Shown one piece after another: positions 16,090-24,139 of a DNA stretch of 48,995 nt. A model generated the notes under the pieces. It searched no databases. It was given only the letters and a program-made list of their open reading frames with translations, and was not told the DNA's origin. Position 1 is the first letter of the stretch. Every line of letters starts with the position of its first letter. The stretch is taken from positions 1 through 48,995 of the forward strand of contig CAMKOP010000006.1 in NCBI GenBank assembly GCA_946414465.1, in the 5' to 3' direction. The translations under genes and the position numbers were made by a program. This stretch comes from an uncultured Candidatus Saccharibacteria bacterium (lineage in GTDB: Bacteria > Patescibacteriota > Saccharimonadia > Saccharimonadales > Saccharimonadaceae).

Positions 16090-18798
16090 ATGCAGTTTTT
16101 TTCTATAATAATTATCATCTTCATAGTCGTTGCGATTATCCGAGTATGGACTGATTTTAGTATCCGCAAGCGATACGAGGATGAAAACTATCTGAAAAAA
16201 CTGGAAGAGATTCGTAGGTTCCTAATTGATATAGAACAATTTGATGATTATGTTACCTGGAAAGAGCGAGATGCCATCTTGGATAAATATAAATCCGCAC
16301 ACAATTTCTTTGCAGACAAAACAAACTATTATTCCAAAGAACAAGATGTGAAAGTATTTAACTATATTTACGGAAGTTTTGTCGATTACATCAACAATTA
16401 CAATAACGAATACGTAAAAAGGACAATAGAGGACAACAAGGAATTTTTTGAAATTGAGGGTAACCTCTTAGACCAACAGCAGCGTGAAGCAATAGTTACC
16501 GATGAATACTCTAATTTAGTGGTAGCAGGAGCAGGATCTGGCAAGACATTAACCATTTTAGGTAAGGTATTGTTTCTAACAGAAATAAAACATATTGATC
16601 CAGAACATATCCTTTTGATGTCCTACACTCGTAAGACGGTGGAAGATTTAAATGATAGATTAAAAGCAATCCCATCAAGCGTCCGTGCCACCACATTCCA
16701 CAAGCTAGGCCTAGATATTATTACTGAATATGAAGGAAAAAGGCCAAACGTAGCAAGCGATAAAACTTTAAACAAAGTTGTTAAGGAATACTTACGCAAC
16801 AGCATTTCCTCGCACCCAGAACAAGTCCAGGCTTTAGTCGAATTCATTGCATGTTATTCAAATATACCGGAAGATTATAATGATTTTTCATCTGCAGGAG
16901 AAAGATTTGATTATTACAAAGGGAGTGTCGACTACGAAACACTTAAATCAAAAGTCCACAACTCTGGTGGTGTCAAATCTACCTTAGCAGGCGAGCGGGT
17001 CCGTAGCGTAGAAGAGTTAATGATTGCTAATTATTTATACTTGAATGGGATAAAATATGAATACGAAAAACTATACCCATATTCAGACTTCACCTATCAC
17101 CCCGACTTTTATCTGACAGACTATGATATATGGCTAGAGCATTTTGGAGTAGATGAAAATGACGAAGCGAAGTGGCTGAACGATTTTGATAGCAAGAAAT
17201 ACACACAGGAGATGAAAAGCAAAAGGCGCCTACACGAGCAGCAAGGCACTACCCTCCTTGAGACTTACTCATACTACAACAAGCAGCACAGGCTCCTAGA
17301 AGAACTAGAATCAATGCTAAAGAATAAAGGAGTGAAACTAAAACGTGTCGATTTTGATGATGTATATGATGCGATTTCAAAAGACAAATACTTTGGATAC
17401 CAACTTGAAGACCTGATAATAAGTTTCGTTAACCTCTGCAAATCTAGGGATTTATCAGAACAAGAGATTAAAAAAATATTCTTTAGTGAACGCCAAGACG
17501 ATTTCATGACGCAGCGTTCCAAACTCTTCTTCACATTTGCATTCCCGATCCTGAGAAGATACCAAGATGCGTTAGACGAAGACGAAAGTATCGATTTTCA
17601 CGATATGATTAACCACGCCGCAGACATTGTCAGAAAAAAAGGATGTCCAGTTAAATATGAATATATCATCGTAGACGAATACCAAGATATCTCATACAGC
17701 CGTTTTAATCTGATGAAGGCTATCCGTGAATTTTCTGACGCCAAAATACTATGCGTCGGTGATGACTGGCAGTCAATCTATAGATTTGCAGGAAGTGATA
17801 TTAGTTTATTTAGCAAATTTGGCGAATCGGTCGGTGAATACAAACAATTATTGATTGAACAAACATATAGGAATTCTCAAGAATTAGTAGATATGGCATC
17901 TAAATTCATCCAGAAAAATCCGATGCAGATTAAAAAACAACCCAGATCAAAAAAGACTCACAGCGACCCGATAAATTTTGTGCAATATGATGCCGGAGAT
18001 CCAGACAGTGCATATAGGTTATTTGTGGAAACAGTTAAAGATTTAGTCGGAAGATGTGGCACTAAAAAAACAATTATGGCACTAGGAAGACATTCATTTG
18101 ATATACGCCCCATCCTGTATGAAGATGTTGGCATAGAGAGGAAGCGTCCTGGTATAACCATGGATGAAGAAACTGGCAAAATTAAAATCAAAGGTCTAGA
18201 TTACGATAATCTAATCTACACGACAGTGCATAAGGCTAAAGGGCTTCAGGCTGACAATGTTATTGTATTGCATATGGAAAACAGCCAATACGGTTTTCCA
18301 AATAAACTAACAGACGATCCAATGCTAACACCGTTGTTAAGTGAACAAGAAGACTACCGTTTTGCAGAAGAAAGGAGGCTTTTTTATGTAGCAATAACAA
18401 GGACAAAAGAAGAAGTTGTTTTGATGGCCCCGAGCGTAAATGAATCTGAATTCTTTATGGAGCTACTGAATGACAATAATTATGTTCTCGCTGCTGAAGG
18501 CGATGAAAGTAAGCAGGTGAACTGCCCTTGGTGTGAAACGGGTAGACTTGTTATACGTCGAAACGGTTCAACCGGCGAACAATTCCTAGGCTGCTCGCAT
18601 TATCCCCAGTGCAATCAATCATACAAGAATATAGACATACTAAAGTATCCTATGAGATGCAGAAGATGTGGTAGCGGATTTCTAGTGAAAAGAAGTGGTA
18701 GATACGGAAACTTCTTGGGATGCACTAATTGGAAACCTAATAACAGGGGTTGTAATAATACAATAAATCTAAATGGCAATCAAGAACACCACGAATAA
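16090..18798 (+). CDS. UvrD/HelD-type helicase with embedded nuclease-like segment and C-terminal zinc fingers
   Basis: A 902-residue SF1A helicase related to DNA helicase IV. A membrane helix opens the protein (residues 3-19, IIIIIFIVVAII). Helicase motifs: Walker A VAGAGSGKT (~145), VDEYQD (~531), VGDDWQSIYRFAGSD, TVHKAKGLQADNV and FYVAITRTKEEV. Between the 1A and 2A regions (about 303-355) is an inserted segment with RSVEELMIANYLYLNGI, YHPDFYL and WLEHFG, the E...PDF...E spacing of restriction-endonuclease-like folds. Two topoisomerase-type zinc fingers (CPWCETGRLV..., CRRCGSGFLV...) close the protein (about 812-895). TATAAT at 16078-16083 lies exactly six bases before the ATG. It is divergent from the zinc-ribbon gene and probably part of the same cargo module. 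Confidence 0.85.
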   Translation: MQFFSIIIIIFIVVAIIRVWTDFSIRKRYEDENYLKKLEEIRRFLIDIEQFDDYVTWKERDAILDKYKSAHNFFADKTNYYSKEQDVKVFNYIYGSFVDYINNYNNEYVKRTIEDNKEFFEIEGNLLDQQQREAIVTDEYSNLVVAGAGSGKTLTILGKVLFLTEIKHIDPEHILLMSYTRKTVEDLNDRLKAIPSSVRATTFHKLGLDIITEYEGKRPNVASDKTLNKVVKEYLRNSISSHPEQVQALVEFIACYSNIPEDYNDFSSAGERFDYYKGSVDYETLKSKVHNSGGVKSTLAGERVRSVEELMIANYLYLNGIKYEYEKLYPYSDFTYHPDFYLTDYDIWLEHFGVDENDEAKWLNDFDSKKYTQEMKSKRRLHEQQGTTLLETYSYYNKQHRLLEELESMLKNKGVKLKRVDFDDVYDAISKDKYFGYQLEDLIISFVNLCKSRDLSEQEIKKIFFSERQDDFMTQRSKLFFTFAFPILRRYQDALDEDESIDFHDMINHAADIVRKKGCPVKYEYIIVDEYQDISYSRFNLMKAIREFSDAKILCVGDDWQSIYRFAGSDISLFSKFGESVGEYKQLLIEQTYRNSQELVDMASKFIQKNPMQIKKQPRSKKTHSDPINFVQYDAGDPDSAYRLFVETVKDLVGRCGTKKTIMALGRHSFDIRPILYEDVGIERKRPGITMDEETGKIKIKGLDYDNLIYTTVHKAKGLQADNVIVLHMENSQYGFPNKLTDDPMLTPLLSEQEDYRFAEERRLFYVAITRTKEEVVLMAPSVNESEFFMELLNDNNYVLAAEGDESKQVNCPWCETGRLVIRRNGSTGEQFLGCSHYPQCNQSYKNIDILKYPMRCRRCGSGFLVKRSGRYGNFLGCTNWKPNNRGCNNTINLNGNQEHHE

Positions 18799-18809
18799 TA
18801 CTGAAATAA

Positions 18810-18998
18810 TCATTTTGGATCAAGTTTTTTCAAAAACTTCTCTATGTCGCTTCTAAAATATCTACGATCGCCCCTGGCCCCAAACCTTACCGCCTTTAAC
18901 TCTCCCCTTTTGTCTAAATTCCTCATAGTGTTGGGGTGAACACCTAATATATCCGAGGCTTGCTGGAGGGTAAGTAGCTTCTGTCTCTTGTTTAACAT
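18810..18998 (-). CDS. MerR-like/excisionase HTH protein
   Basis: A 62-residue protein with a helix_turn_helix_17/excisionase pattern: LTLQQASDILGVHPNTMRNLDKRGELKAVRFGARGD-type wing and RYFRSDIEKFLKK. Such small proteins act as recombination directionality factors or as repressors of mobile-element operons. ATG 18998 is chosen because TATAAT lies exactly six bases upstream; an in-frame TTG at 19013 overlaps that promoter and is unlikely. It is divergent from the 231-residue gene, so it may control that promoter and, as an Xis, the integrase. Confidence 0.75.
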   Translation of the reverse strand: MLNKRQKLLTLQQASDILGVHPNTMRNLDKRGELKAVRFGARGDRRYFRSDIEKFLKKLDPK

Positions 18999-19042
18999 AC
19001 CATTATTATACAATCTGAGGTATAATTTTACAAAGGAATAAA

Positions 19043-19738
19043 ATGTCTAAACTACAAGAAGCTATAGAAGATGGGAAGACGCTGGCGGAAGAATTTACTC
19101 GCCTCAATGATTTTATTGTTAACCAAAGACATTTGGAAAATAATACCGATAAAGACATCCGTATAAGCCTTAAGACGTTAGCTGACGATATAAAACACTT
19201 TAATGCGGACTCGGATAAGTTTATTGACGAAGCCAGAGAGTTTATAGATGGCAGACGGATCTATTATAAAAACAGGCAATCGAAAAATGTCAATGAACTA
19301 GGTATGGATTCGCCTCAAGTTGCCGATATGTATTACTACGGAAAGACGATAGGACAAATTCTCAACCATCTAGAAACGATGCGGGTAGGAGCGTCAAAAA
19401 AGAGTAGATCATTGGATGGAAAATTCTATTACATACCAGTGGAGAAAATCATTTATCGAAATTATGAAGAGATGAGAATCCGATCCCAAAAGAAAAAAAG
19501 AGAGTCTTTATGCGAGGTTGTGTTTGAAGTTGCGCCAGAAGTAGCCCTGTCATATGATATTGAAGAACGACGTTTGAAAAAATATGAATGCGACGATGAG
19601 GCTGAAGATCCTTACGAATGGATAAGGAGGGCCTGCGACGGCTTAAATCAAGACGCTAAGAATAAATTTGGAATTGATTACGATTTATTCGAAAGAGATA
19701 CGAATGGTGTCTACCTAAACCCAAAGGCATACAGGTAG
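19043..19738 (+). CDS. Hypothetical island protein (231 residues)
   Basis: I do not recognise a family. The protein is cytoplasmic, highly charged and mostly helical, with a region KKKRESLCEVVFEVAPEVALSY followed by an acidic stretch (YECDDEAEDPYEW). It starts at ATG 19043 with AAAGGA upstream and TATAAT at 19021-19026, a short-leader promoter facing away from the HTH gene. It is first in the plus-strand mobility/replication operon of the island, so a role in maintenance, copy control or regulation is plausible but unproven. Confidence 0.65.
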   Translation: MSKLQEAIEDGKTLAEEFTRLNDFIVNQRHLENNTDKDIRISLKTLADDIKHFNADSDKFIDEAREFIDGRRIYYKNRQSKNVNELGMDSPQVADMYYYGKTIGQILNHLETMRVGASKKSRSLDGKFYYIPVEKIIYRNYEEMRIRSQKKKRESLCEVVFEVAPEVALSYDIEERRLKKYECDDEAEDPYEWIRRACDGLNQDAKNKFGIDYDLFERDTNGVYLNPKAYR

Positions 19739-19782
19739 CAATTCACAGTAATTGGTAATTCTATTATTACCGTTTACTTTTG

Positions 19783-19932
19783 ATGCGATATGAAAGAATG
19801 GTGCGTATGGATAATACGGACCATAAAGAAGAATCAGAAATGACCGCAAAAGAGAGAAAGTGCGTCATTGATGTTTTCGATGTCCTAATTTCCATGGATT
19901 TAATTCTCAGAAAAGAAAGGAGCAAAAAATGA
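19783..19932 (+). CDS. Small ORF 1 upstream of the Rep-like gene (49 residues)
   Basis: An open frame from ATG 19783 to TGA 19932 encodes a charged 49-residue peptide (…TAKERKCVIDVFDVLISMDLILRKERSKK). Its TGA overlaps the ATG of the next small ORF in an ATGA junction. No clear RBS precedes 19783; internal ATGs at 19798 and 19807 are alternative starts. The coupled arrangement and lack of other content in this 320-bp gap support it as a real gene. Function unknown. Confidence 0.5.
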   Translation: MRYERMVRMDNTDHKEESEMTAKERKCVIDVFDVLISMDLILRKERSKK

Positions 19933-20066
19933 GGGTTATGTTTTATAAACTAATCCTAACCATAGTTAGGGCACGAATTAACCTCTCACTCTCGGTGTGG
20001 CTATGGGCTAAACACCGAAGCGAGTTAGCATCAAATAATAAACCGAATAGGAGCAAGAGCAAATGA
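19929..20066 (+). CDS. Small ORF 2 upstream of the Rep-like gene (45 residues)
   Basis: ATG 19929 is preceded by a strong RBS (AAAGGAG, seven bases away). The 45-residue product is basic with a hydrophobic N-terminal half (FYKLILTIVRARINLSLSVWLW), suggesting a small membrane-associated peptide. Its TGA (20064-20066) overlaps the ATG of the Rep-like gene (20063), again as ATGA. Translational coupling to Rep suggests it helps set Rep expression, or is a small accessory protein; this is inference. Confidence 0.6.
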   Translation: MRVMFYKLILTIVRARINLSLSVWLWAKHRSELASNNKPNRSKSK

Positions 20067-21196
20067 TTGATACAATAAAAATCAGACTACCACTCAAAAA
20101 TGGACCATATAAGAATGATGATGAATTTTACCCCACACCATTACGTGAAGTAAGGTATTTCAGCCCACAACCACATATTGCAACGATACTGAATCCCGGT
20201 AAAAAGCTAGCGAACAACACCAAGTATACACCAACTTATATTGGCGAAAAAATCCTTACCAACAACGGGTTTGGAGTAGGATACTATCTTGGAGTAGAAG
20301 TCTCCCTCCCAAAGTTAATGTTTGGTAATAATGTAGAAGAATTATCACCCGGTGAAGATTCCTTAAATAGTATCGTATTGGTATTACAGAAGGCTATATA
20401 CCGTGATGTGGGGCTTAAATACACAGAAGAAGAAATATTGTCTAGCGGCGTTGCTAAATTACATATTGGTAAAAACTTTCGATTCGATGATCCAGGCGCC
20501 CCCACCGTTATCGTTAATGCTATCCGTAAATCTAGGGCGGATAGAGTATGCGATAATAACGAGACTAAGTATGAAAACAATGGCTACTCATTCAGATTTC
20601 ACACTAATAAAAGGGAGACCATTTACTATGATAAGAAAAGCGATTTACTTCAGTCTTTAAAAAGCCCAAAACGAGCTATAGATAACACTACTACCGACGA
20701 AATTAGAGATGAAGATTCGCCCATAAGTGAACTTTTATCAGATAGGTTCTCCGGTATCCTGCGACTAGAGGTGCGTCTCAATGACAGACGATATATCCGT
20801 AAAGCATTTCCATCTATCAGCGATGACTTATCGTTCAAAAATGTATTCCTTAATGCCAATATAATGCAATGTCTGTTAAGCGAATGGAGAAAAACTACTG
20901 AGAATATAAGCATGATACAGCTTGGGCGTAGCGATGTTTTATCAATATTTGAAGCTGTGGCTACAGATAGACTTTCAAATAACTATAGCTTAAGAGACAG
21001 TCTTTCAATCGCGGCAGCAGCGCATATTATAAACGCAACATCGTTGGACTATTTGCGGAGATTGATTGAAAAGTATTACGGAAAAAGAGACTGGTCTAGA
21101 CTAAAGAAAAAACTCATCAACCCAGAATCAAACCGCTCCTCATACTTTAAAAAAGTTGAAAAAGAACTACAAGAATACAATCCTATTAGGCTATGA
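20063..21196 (+). CDS. Rep-like replication initiator (phage gene II/X-like)
   Basis: The 377-residue protein opens with MIDTIKIRLPL and has GVGYYLGVEVSLPKLMFGNN and, later, GILRLEVRLNDRRYIRKAF, a layout like the phage/plasmid replication proteins of the gene II/X (Phage_X, rolling-circle) group. I cannot point to a certain nicking Tyr. AGGAG lies nine bases before the ATG, and the start overlaps the stop of small ORF 2. Being next to the integrase, it would let an excised circle replicate. An origin should lie inside the element; the repeat-containing region 10338-10659 is a candidate. Confidence 0.5.
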   Translation: MIDTIKIRLPLKNGPYKNDDEFYPTPLREVRYFSPQPHIATILNPGKKLANNTKYTPTYIGEKILTNNGFGVGYYLGVEVSLPKLMFGNNVEELSPGEDSLNSIVLVLQKAIYRDVGLKYTEEEILSSGVAKLHIGKNFRFDDPGAPTVIVNAIRKSRADRVCDNNETKYENNGYSFRFHTNKRETIYYDKKSDLLQSLKSPKRAIDNTTTDEIRDEDSPISELLSDRFSGILRLEVRLNDRRYIRKAFPSISDDLSFKNVFLNANIMQCLLSEWRKTTENISMIQLGRSDVLSIFEAVATDRLSNNYSLRDSLSIAAAAHIINATSLDYLRRLIEKYYGKRDWSRLKKKLINPESNRSSYFKKVEKELQEYNPIRL

Positions 21197-21253
21197 CGGC
21201 AACGATTCAGTTGATATTGTTGTTAATATATGGTAAGTTAATAAGGAGAAGCT

Positions 21254-22810
21254 ATGAAATACTTTTTAATCGCAAGAGTATCAAGAGAGGAGCAAATCGA
21301 AGCACTTCCAGCCCAAAAGAAGCGGCTGTTCGATTATGTGAAAAATAAAGGTGTAACCGATTACACCTATTTTGAATTCAACGAATCGGCATTCGACACC
21401 AAATTGCGTAAGGAATTCGGAAAGATTCTGAGTGCGGTTCAGAAAGAGACCAAGAAGAACAAGGCGGTTGTGGTGTTTGATAAGATAGACCGCTTTACTA
21501 GGGATTCGTCGCAGGAAGAGGTAAAGCAATTCAAGGAAATGTTGCGAGACGATAAAATCGAGCTCCACTTTCCCCACGACAATCTATTTCTAAATAGTAA
21601 ATCACCAGCAGCAGACCTGTTCAGATTGGGTATAGGCATGGAGCTGGCTTCATATTATGCCCACACAATCGGCGATAATGTTAGGCGTAAATTCGAGCAG
21701 ATGATTAGTGATGGATATTATCCGAGACAAGCCCCATACGGTTATTTAAACATCAATAAGGGCACAGAAAAGGAGCCCGATAGGGATATTGTCATCAACG
21801 AAGAACAAGCACACTATGTGCGAGAAATCTATCGCCTGAGGCTTCAGGGTATGTCATATGAATATATATGCTCAAAGATGTATGAAGCTGGTATGCATAG
21901 TAATAAAGGCAACAAAATGGTAAAAAGCGTCATCGCATCCATTCTATCAAACAAATTTTACATTGGAATAATGAAGTTCGGTGGTAAAGAACTGCCGCAT
22001 CGCTACCCTCACATAATCCCAGACGATGTATTCTATGCTTGCCAGACGGTAAATAGCAACCGCAAAAAGACAAAAACTAAGTCGCAAACCAAGACAGTAT
22101 ATACCTTCGGTAATAGAATCGTTACCTGCAAACGGTGCGGTCGCACTATTTCCTCATACACCAAGAAAGGACATAATTATTTGCGTTGCGCCAGCAACTC
22201 GGCTTGTCATAACCCAAACTGTGCCGAGTGCATAGTGGAAGAAACGGTTGAGAAGACTCTGCAATCCGTAAGAATAAATAAGGAACTAAGCGACGATATA
22301 ATCTCTGCGTTAAGAGAGCGTTATGCCAACAATGAAATATTCAAGAAGCAGTCGAGAAAGGCAATACAAGCGGAATACGACAGGCTAACGGAACAATTAG
22401 CCACGATGTATCAAGACCGTTTGGATGGTAGAATTACCACTACTTTCTATGACAAATTTGCATCAGAAACAACTGCGAGACGTGATGAATTAGAACGCCA
22501 GATCGCCAAGCTAGATGGCGATGACGGAGACTTAGAAATTAACACTTCTTATCTGTTAGACCTAGTGTGCCGCATGGAAGAATTATACAAGAGTTCGAAA
22601 CCAGCGCTAAAAAACAAATTATTAAGATTCCTATTTTCGAACCTGCAATTGGACGATAAAAAACTCTATTTTGAACTCAACGACCCCTTTAAAACTATCA
22701 GTGCTACAACAAAAAAGCACGACAAGCGTGCCAACATGTTTTCAATGGCAGGGGCGGCAAGACTCGAACTCGCGACACCTGGTTTTGGAGACCAGTGCTC
22801 TACCACCTGA
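21254..22810 (+). CDS. Large serine recombinase (integrase), C-terminus running into tRNA-Trp
   Basis: The protein has an N-terminal resolvase catalytic domain (FLIARVSREEQ with the nucleophile Ser, VVFDKIDRFTRD), a Recombinase domain (RRKFEQMISDGYYPRQAPYGY), a zinc-ribbon domain (CKRCGRTISSYTKKGHNYLRC, CHNPNC) and a C-terminal coiled-coil-rich region. An RBS (AAGGAG) precedes ATG 21254. The frame reads through the right att site into the antisense of tRNA-Trp, so the last ~22 residues (after about 496) are host-encoded in the integrated state. In the excised circle the tail would instead come from the left end and stop at 10335-10337. It inserts the element into the tRNA 3' end. Confidence 0.9.
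   Translation: MKYFLIARVSREEQIEALPAQKKRLFDYVKNKGVTDYTYFEFNESAFDTKLRKEFGKILSAVQKETKKNKAVVVFDKIDRFTRDSSQEEVKQFKEMLRDDKIELHFPHDNLFLNSKSPAADLFRLGIGMELASYYAHTIGDNVRRKFEQMISDGYYPRQAPYGYLNINKGTEKEPDRDIVINEEQAHYVREIYRLRLQGMSYEYICSKMYEAGMHSNKGNKMVKSVIASILSNKFYIGIMKFGGKELPHRYPHIIPDDVFYACQTVNSNRKKTKTKSQTKTVYTFGNRIVTCKRCGRTISSYTKKGHNYLRCASNSACHNPNCAECIVEETVEKTLQSVRINKELSDDIISALRERYANNEIFKKQSRKAIQAEYDRLTEQLATMYQDRLDGRITTTFYDKFASETTARRDELERQIAKLDGDDGDLEINTSYLLDLVCRMEELYKSSKPALKNKLLRFLFSNLQLDDKKLYFELNDPFKTISATTKKHDKRANMFSMAGAARLELATPGFGDQCSTT
22746..22760. repeat. Right att-like site (tRNA-Trp 3' end)
   Basis: TGGCAGGGGCGGCAA includes the encoded CCA, discriminator base and 3' acceptor strand of tRNA-Trp. 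It matches the left site at 10228 with one mismatch. The tRNA remains intact because its 3' end is rebuilt at this junction. Confidence 0.75.
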
Positions 22811-22821
22811 GCTACACCCCT
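22746..22821 (-). tRNA. tRNA-Trp (CCA)
   Basis: A full cloverleaf reads on the minus strand: acceptor AGGGGTG/CGCCCCT, D arm GCTC/GAGC, anticodon stem CTGGT/ACCAG with loop CTCCAAA (anticodon CCA), T arm GCGAG TTCGAGT CTTGC, discriminator G and an encoded CCA. It is the integration target of the 12.5-kb island. Confidence 0.95.
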
Positions 22822-22913
22822 TTGTAAACTTGTCAGTGCCTTTTCTAAATAAGTTACTCACTAATTTTATCATAAAATTTACACAAAACATAGAATTTAT
22901 GCTAAAATAAAAT

Positions 22914-24137
22914 ATGATGAAAATACTCATGCTTGGTTGGGAACTGCCACCCCACAACAGTGGGGGTCTTGGCGTGGCTTGTTTAAATATGGCACGTGCT
23001 CTTTCGCGTCAAGGCGCCGAGATTGATTTTGTAGTACCATATGAAGCCAAACATCCAGAAGTTAACTTTATGCATATACTTCCGGCCACTCATCTCGATC
23101 CAATTTATCGCTACGGTAATGGCGCTTATGAAACAATGCGTCTACTTGATAAAATCATTCCAACAGAAAACCACGAATTAATATCATTACGTGACGTTCA
23201 GGAATCTTATTGTGAATTTGTTGACAAATATTTAAAGGAATATAAGCCAGAAGTAGTCCACGCTCACGACTGGCTGACTTACGAAGCCGGTATTTTAGCC
23301 AAAAAAAATTACGGTATTCCACTTGTTGCACACGTCCACGCCACTGAGTTTGACCGGGCTGGTATGCACACTGGAAACCCCCTAATTCACGAAATTGAAT
23401 ATGAAGGTCTGATGCTGGCTGATAAAATCATTGCCGTGTCAGAATCTACCAAGCGAATTATTCACGAAAAGTATCATATCCCGCTTAATAAAATCGATGT
23501 AATATACAATTCACTAGATGAAAACTACGAAAATTCCGATTACCATTTTAAAGACCAGACTTATGGTTTTTTGCTCAAACAAAAACAAGAAGGCTACACT
23601 ATTGTATCAACGGTCGGACGTTTTACAGTGCAAAAAGGACTACAGAATCTAATGCGTGCTGCAGCACTGGCTATTTCTAAAAACCCCAAACTAATTTTTG
23701 TCTTTGCCGGCGATGGCGAAGAAAGAAATGAATTGATTGAGCTTGCCGCCGACCTCGGCATATCTAAAAATGTAATATTTACCGGGTTTATTCGTGGCAA
23801 AAAGCTTCGCGACATTTATTCTATTTCTGATATATTCGTAATGAGTTCGGTATCCGAACCATTTGGCCTTACGGCACTAGAAGCCGCTCACCATGGCGAT
23901 GCATTAATTCTCACTAAGCAATCAGGCGTGTCAGAAGTAATTTGGTCGGCAATGACCTATGATTTCTGGGACACTCAAAAACTCGCCGACGAAATATTAT
24001 CGATTGCTGAAAATCCTGCACTTAAAGAATCCTTGCAATCAAACATTAAAAACGAATACCATACAATCTCGTGGAATGAGGTTGCCAAAAAATGTTTGAA
24101 GGTTTATAATAAAATAGTAAAACATAAGGATTATTAA
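22914..24137 (+). CDS. Glycosyltransferase, glycogen/starch-synthase-like (GT4/GT5)
   Basis: A 407-residue GT-B enzyme. The N-terminal KILMLGWELPPHNSGGLGVACLNMARAL matches the glycogen-synthase-like donor-loop start, VVHAHDWLT is the usual central motif, and the C-terminal half has STVGRFTVQKG, VFAGDGEERNEL and the E-x7-E motif in SEPFGLTALEAAHHG. It probably transfers glucose onto an alpha-glucan. The following GH57 gene is two bases downstream, so the pair likely makes and remodels glycogen-like polymer. TATGCTAAAAT precedes the gene; two adjacent ATGs (22914, 22917) are possible starts. Confidence 0.85.
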   Translation: MMKILMLGWELPPHNSGGLGVACLNMARALSRQGAEIDFVVPYEAKHPEVNFMHILPATHLDPIYRYGNGAYETMRLLDKIIPTENHELISLRDVQESYCEFVDKYLKEYKPEVVHAHDWLTYEAGILAKKNYGIPLVAHVHATEFDRAGMHTGNPLIHEIEYEGLMLADKIIAVSESTKRIIHEKYHIPLNKIDVIYNSLDENYENSDYHFKDQTYGFLLKQKQEGYTIVSTVGRFTVQKGLQNLMRAAALAISKNPKLIFVFAGDGEERNELIELAADLGISKNVIFTGFIRGKKLRDIYSISDIFVMSSVSEPFGLTALEAAHHGDALILTKQSGVSEVIWSAMTYDFWDTQKLADEILSIAENPALKESLQSNIKNEYHTISWNEVAKKCLKVYNKIVKHKDY

Positions 24138-24139
24138 GG

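Larger units (their letters stand above)
10228..22760. mobile_element. Integrated island in tRNA-Trp with serine integrase and DNA-processing cargo
   Basis: About 12.5 kb lies between two near-identical 15-bp sequences: TGGCAGGGGCTGCAA at 10228 and TGGCAGGGGCGGCAA at 22746 (one mismatch). The right copy is the 3' end of tRNA-Trp. The element lies on the 3' side of the tRNA and carries a large serine recombinase right against it, the classic arrangement. Content from left to right: a noncoding end, a 104-residue unknown protein, a Pif1-YqaJ fusion, a zinc-ribbon/Vsr-like protein, a UvrD-type helicase, an excisionase-like HTH, an unknown 231-residue protein, two small ORFs, a Rep-like protein and the integrase. 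Codon use in the island is visibly more A+T-rich at third positions than in the flanks. A Rep gene suggests the excised circle can replicate. Confidence 0.8.
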
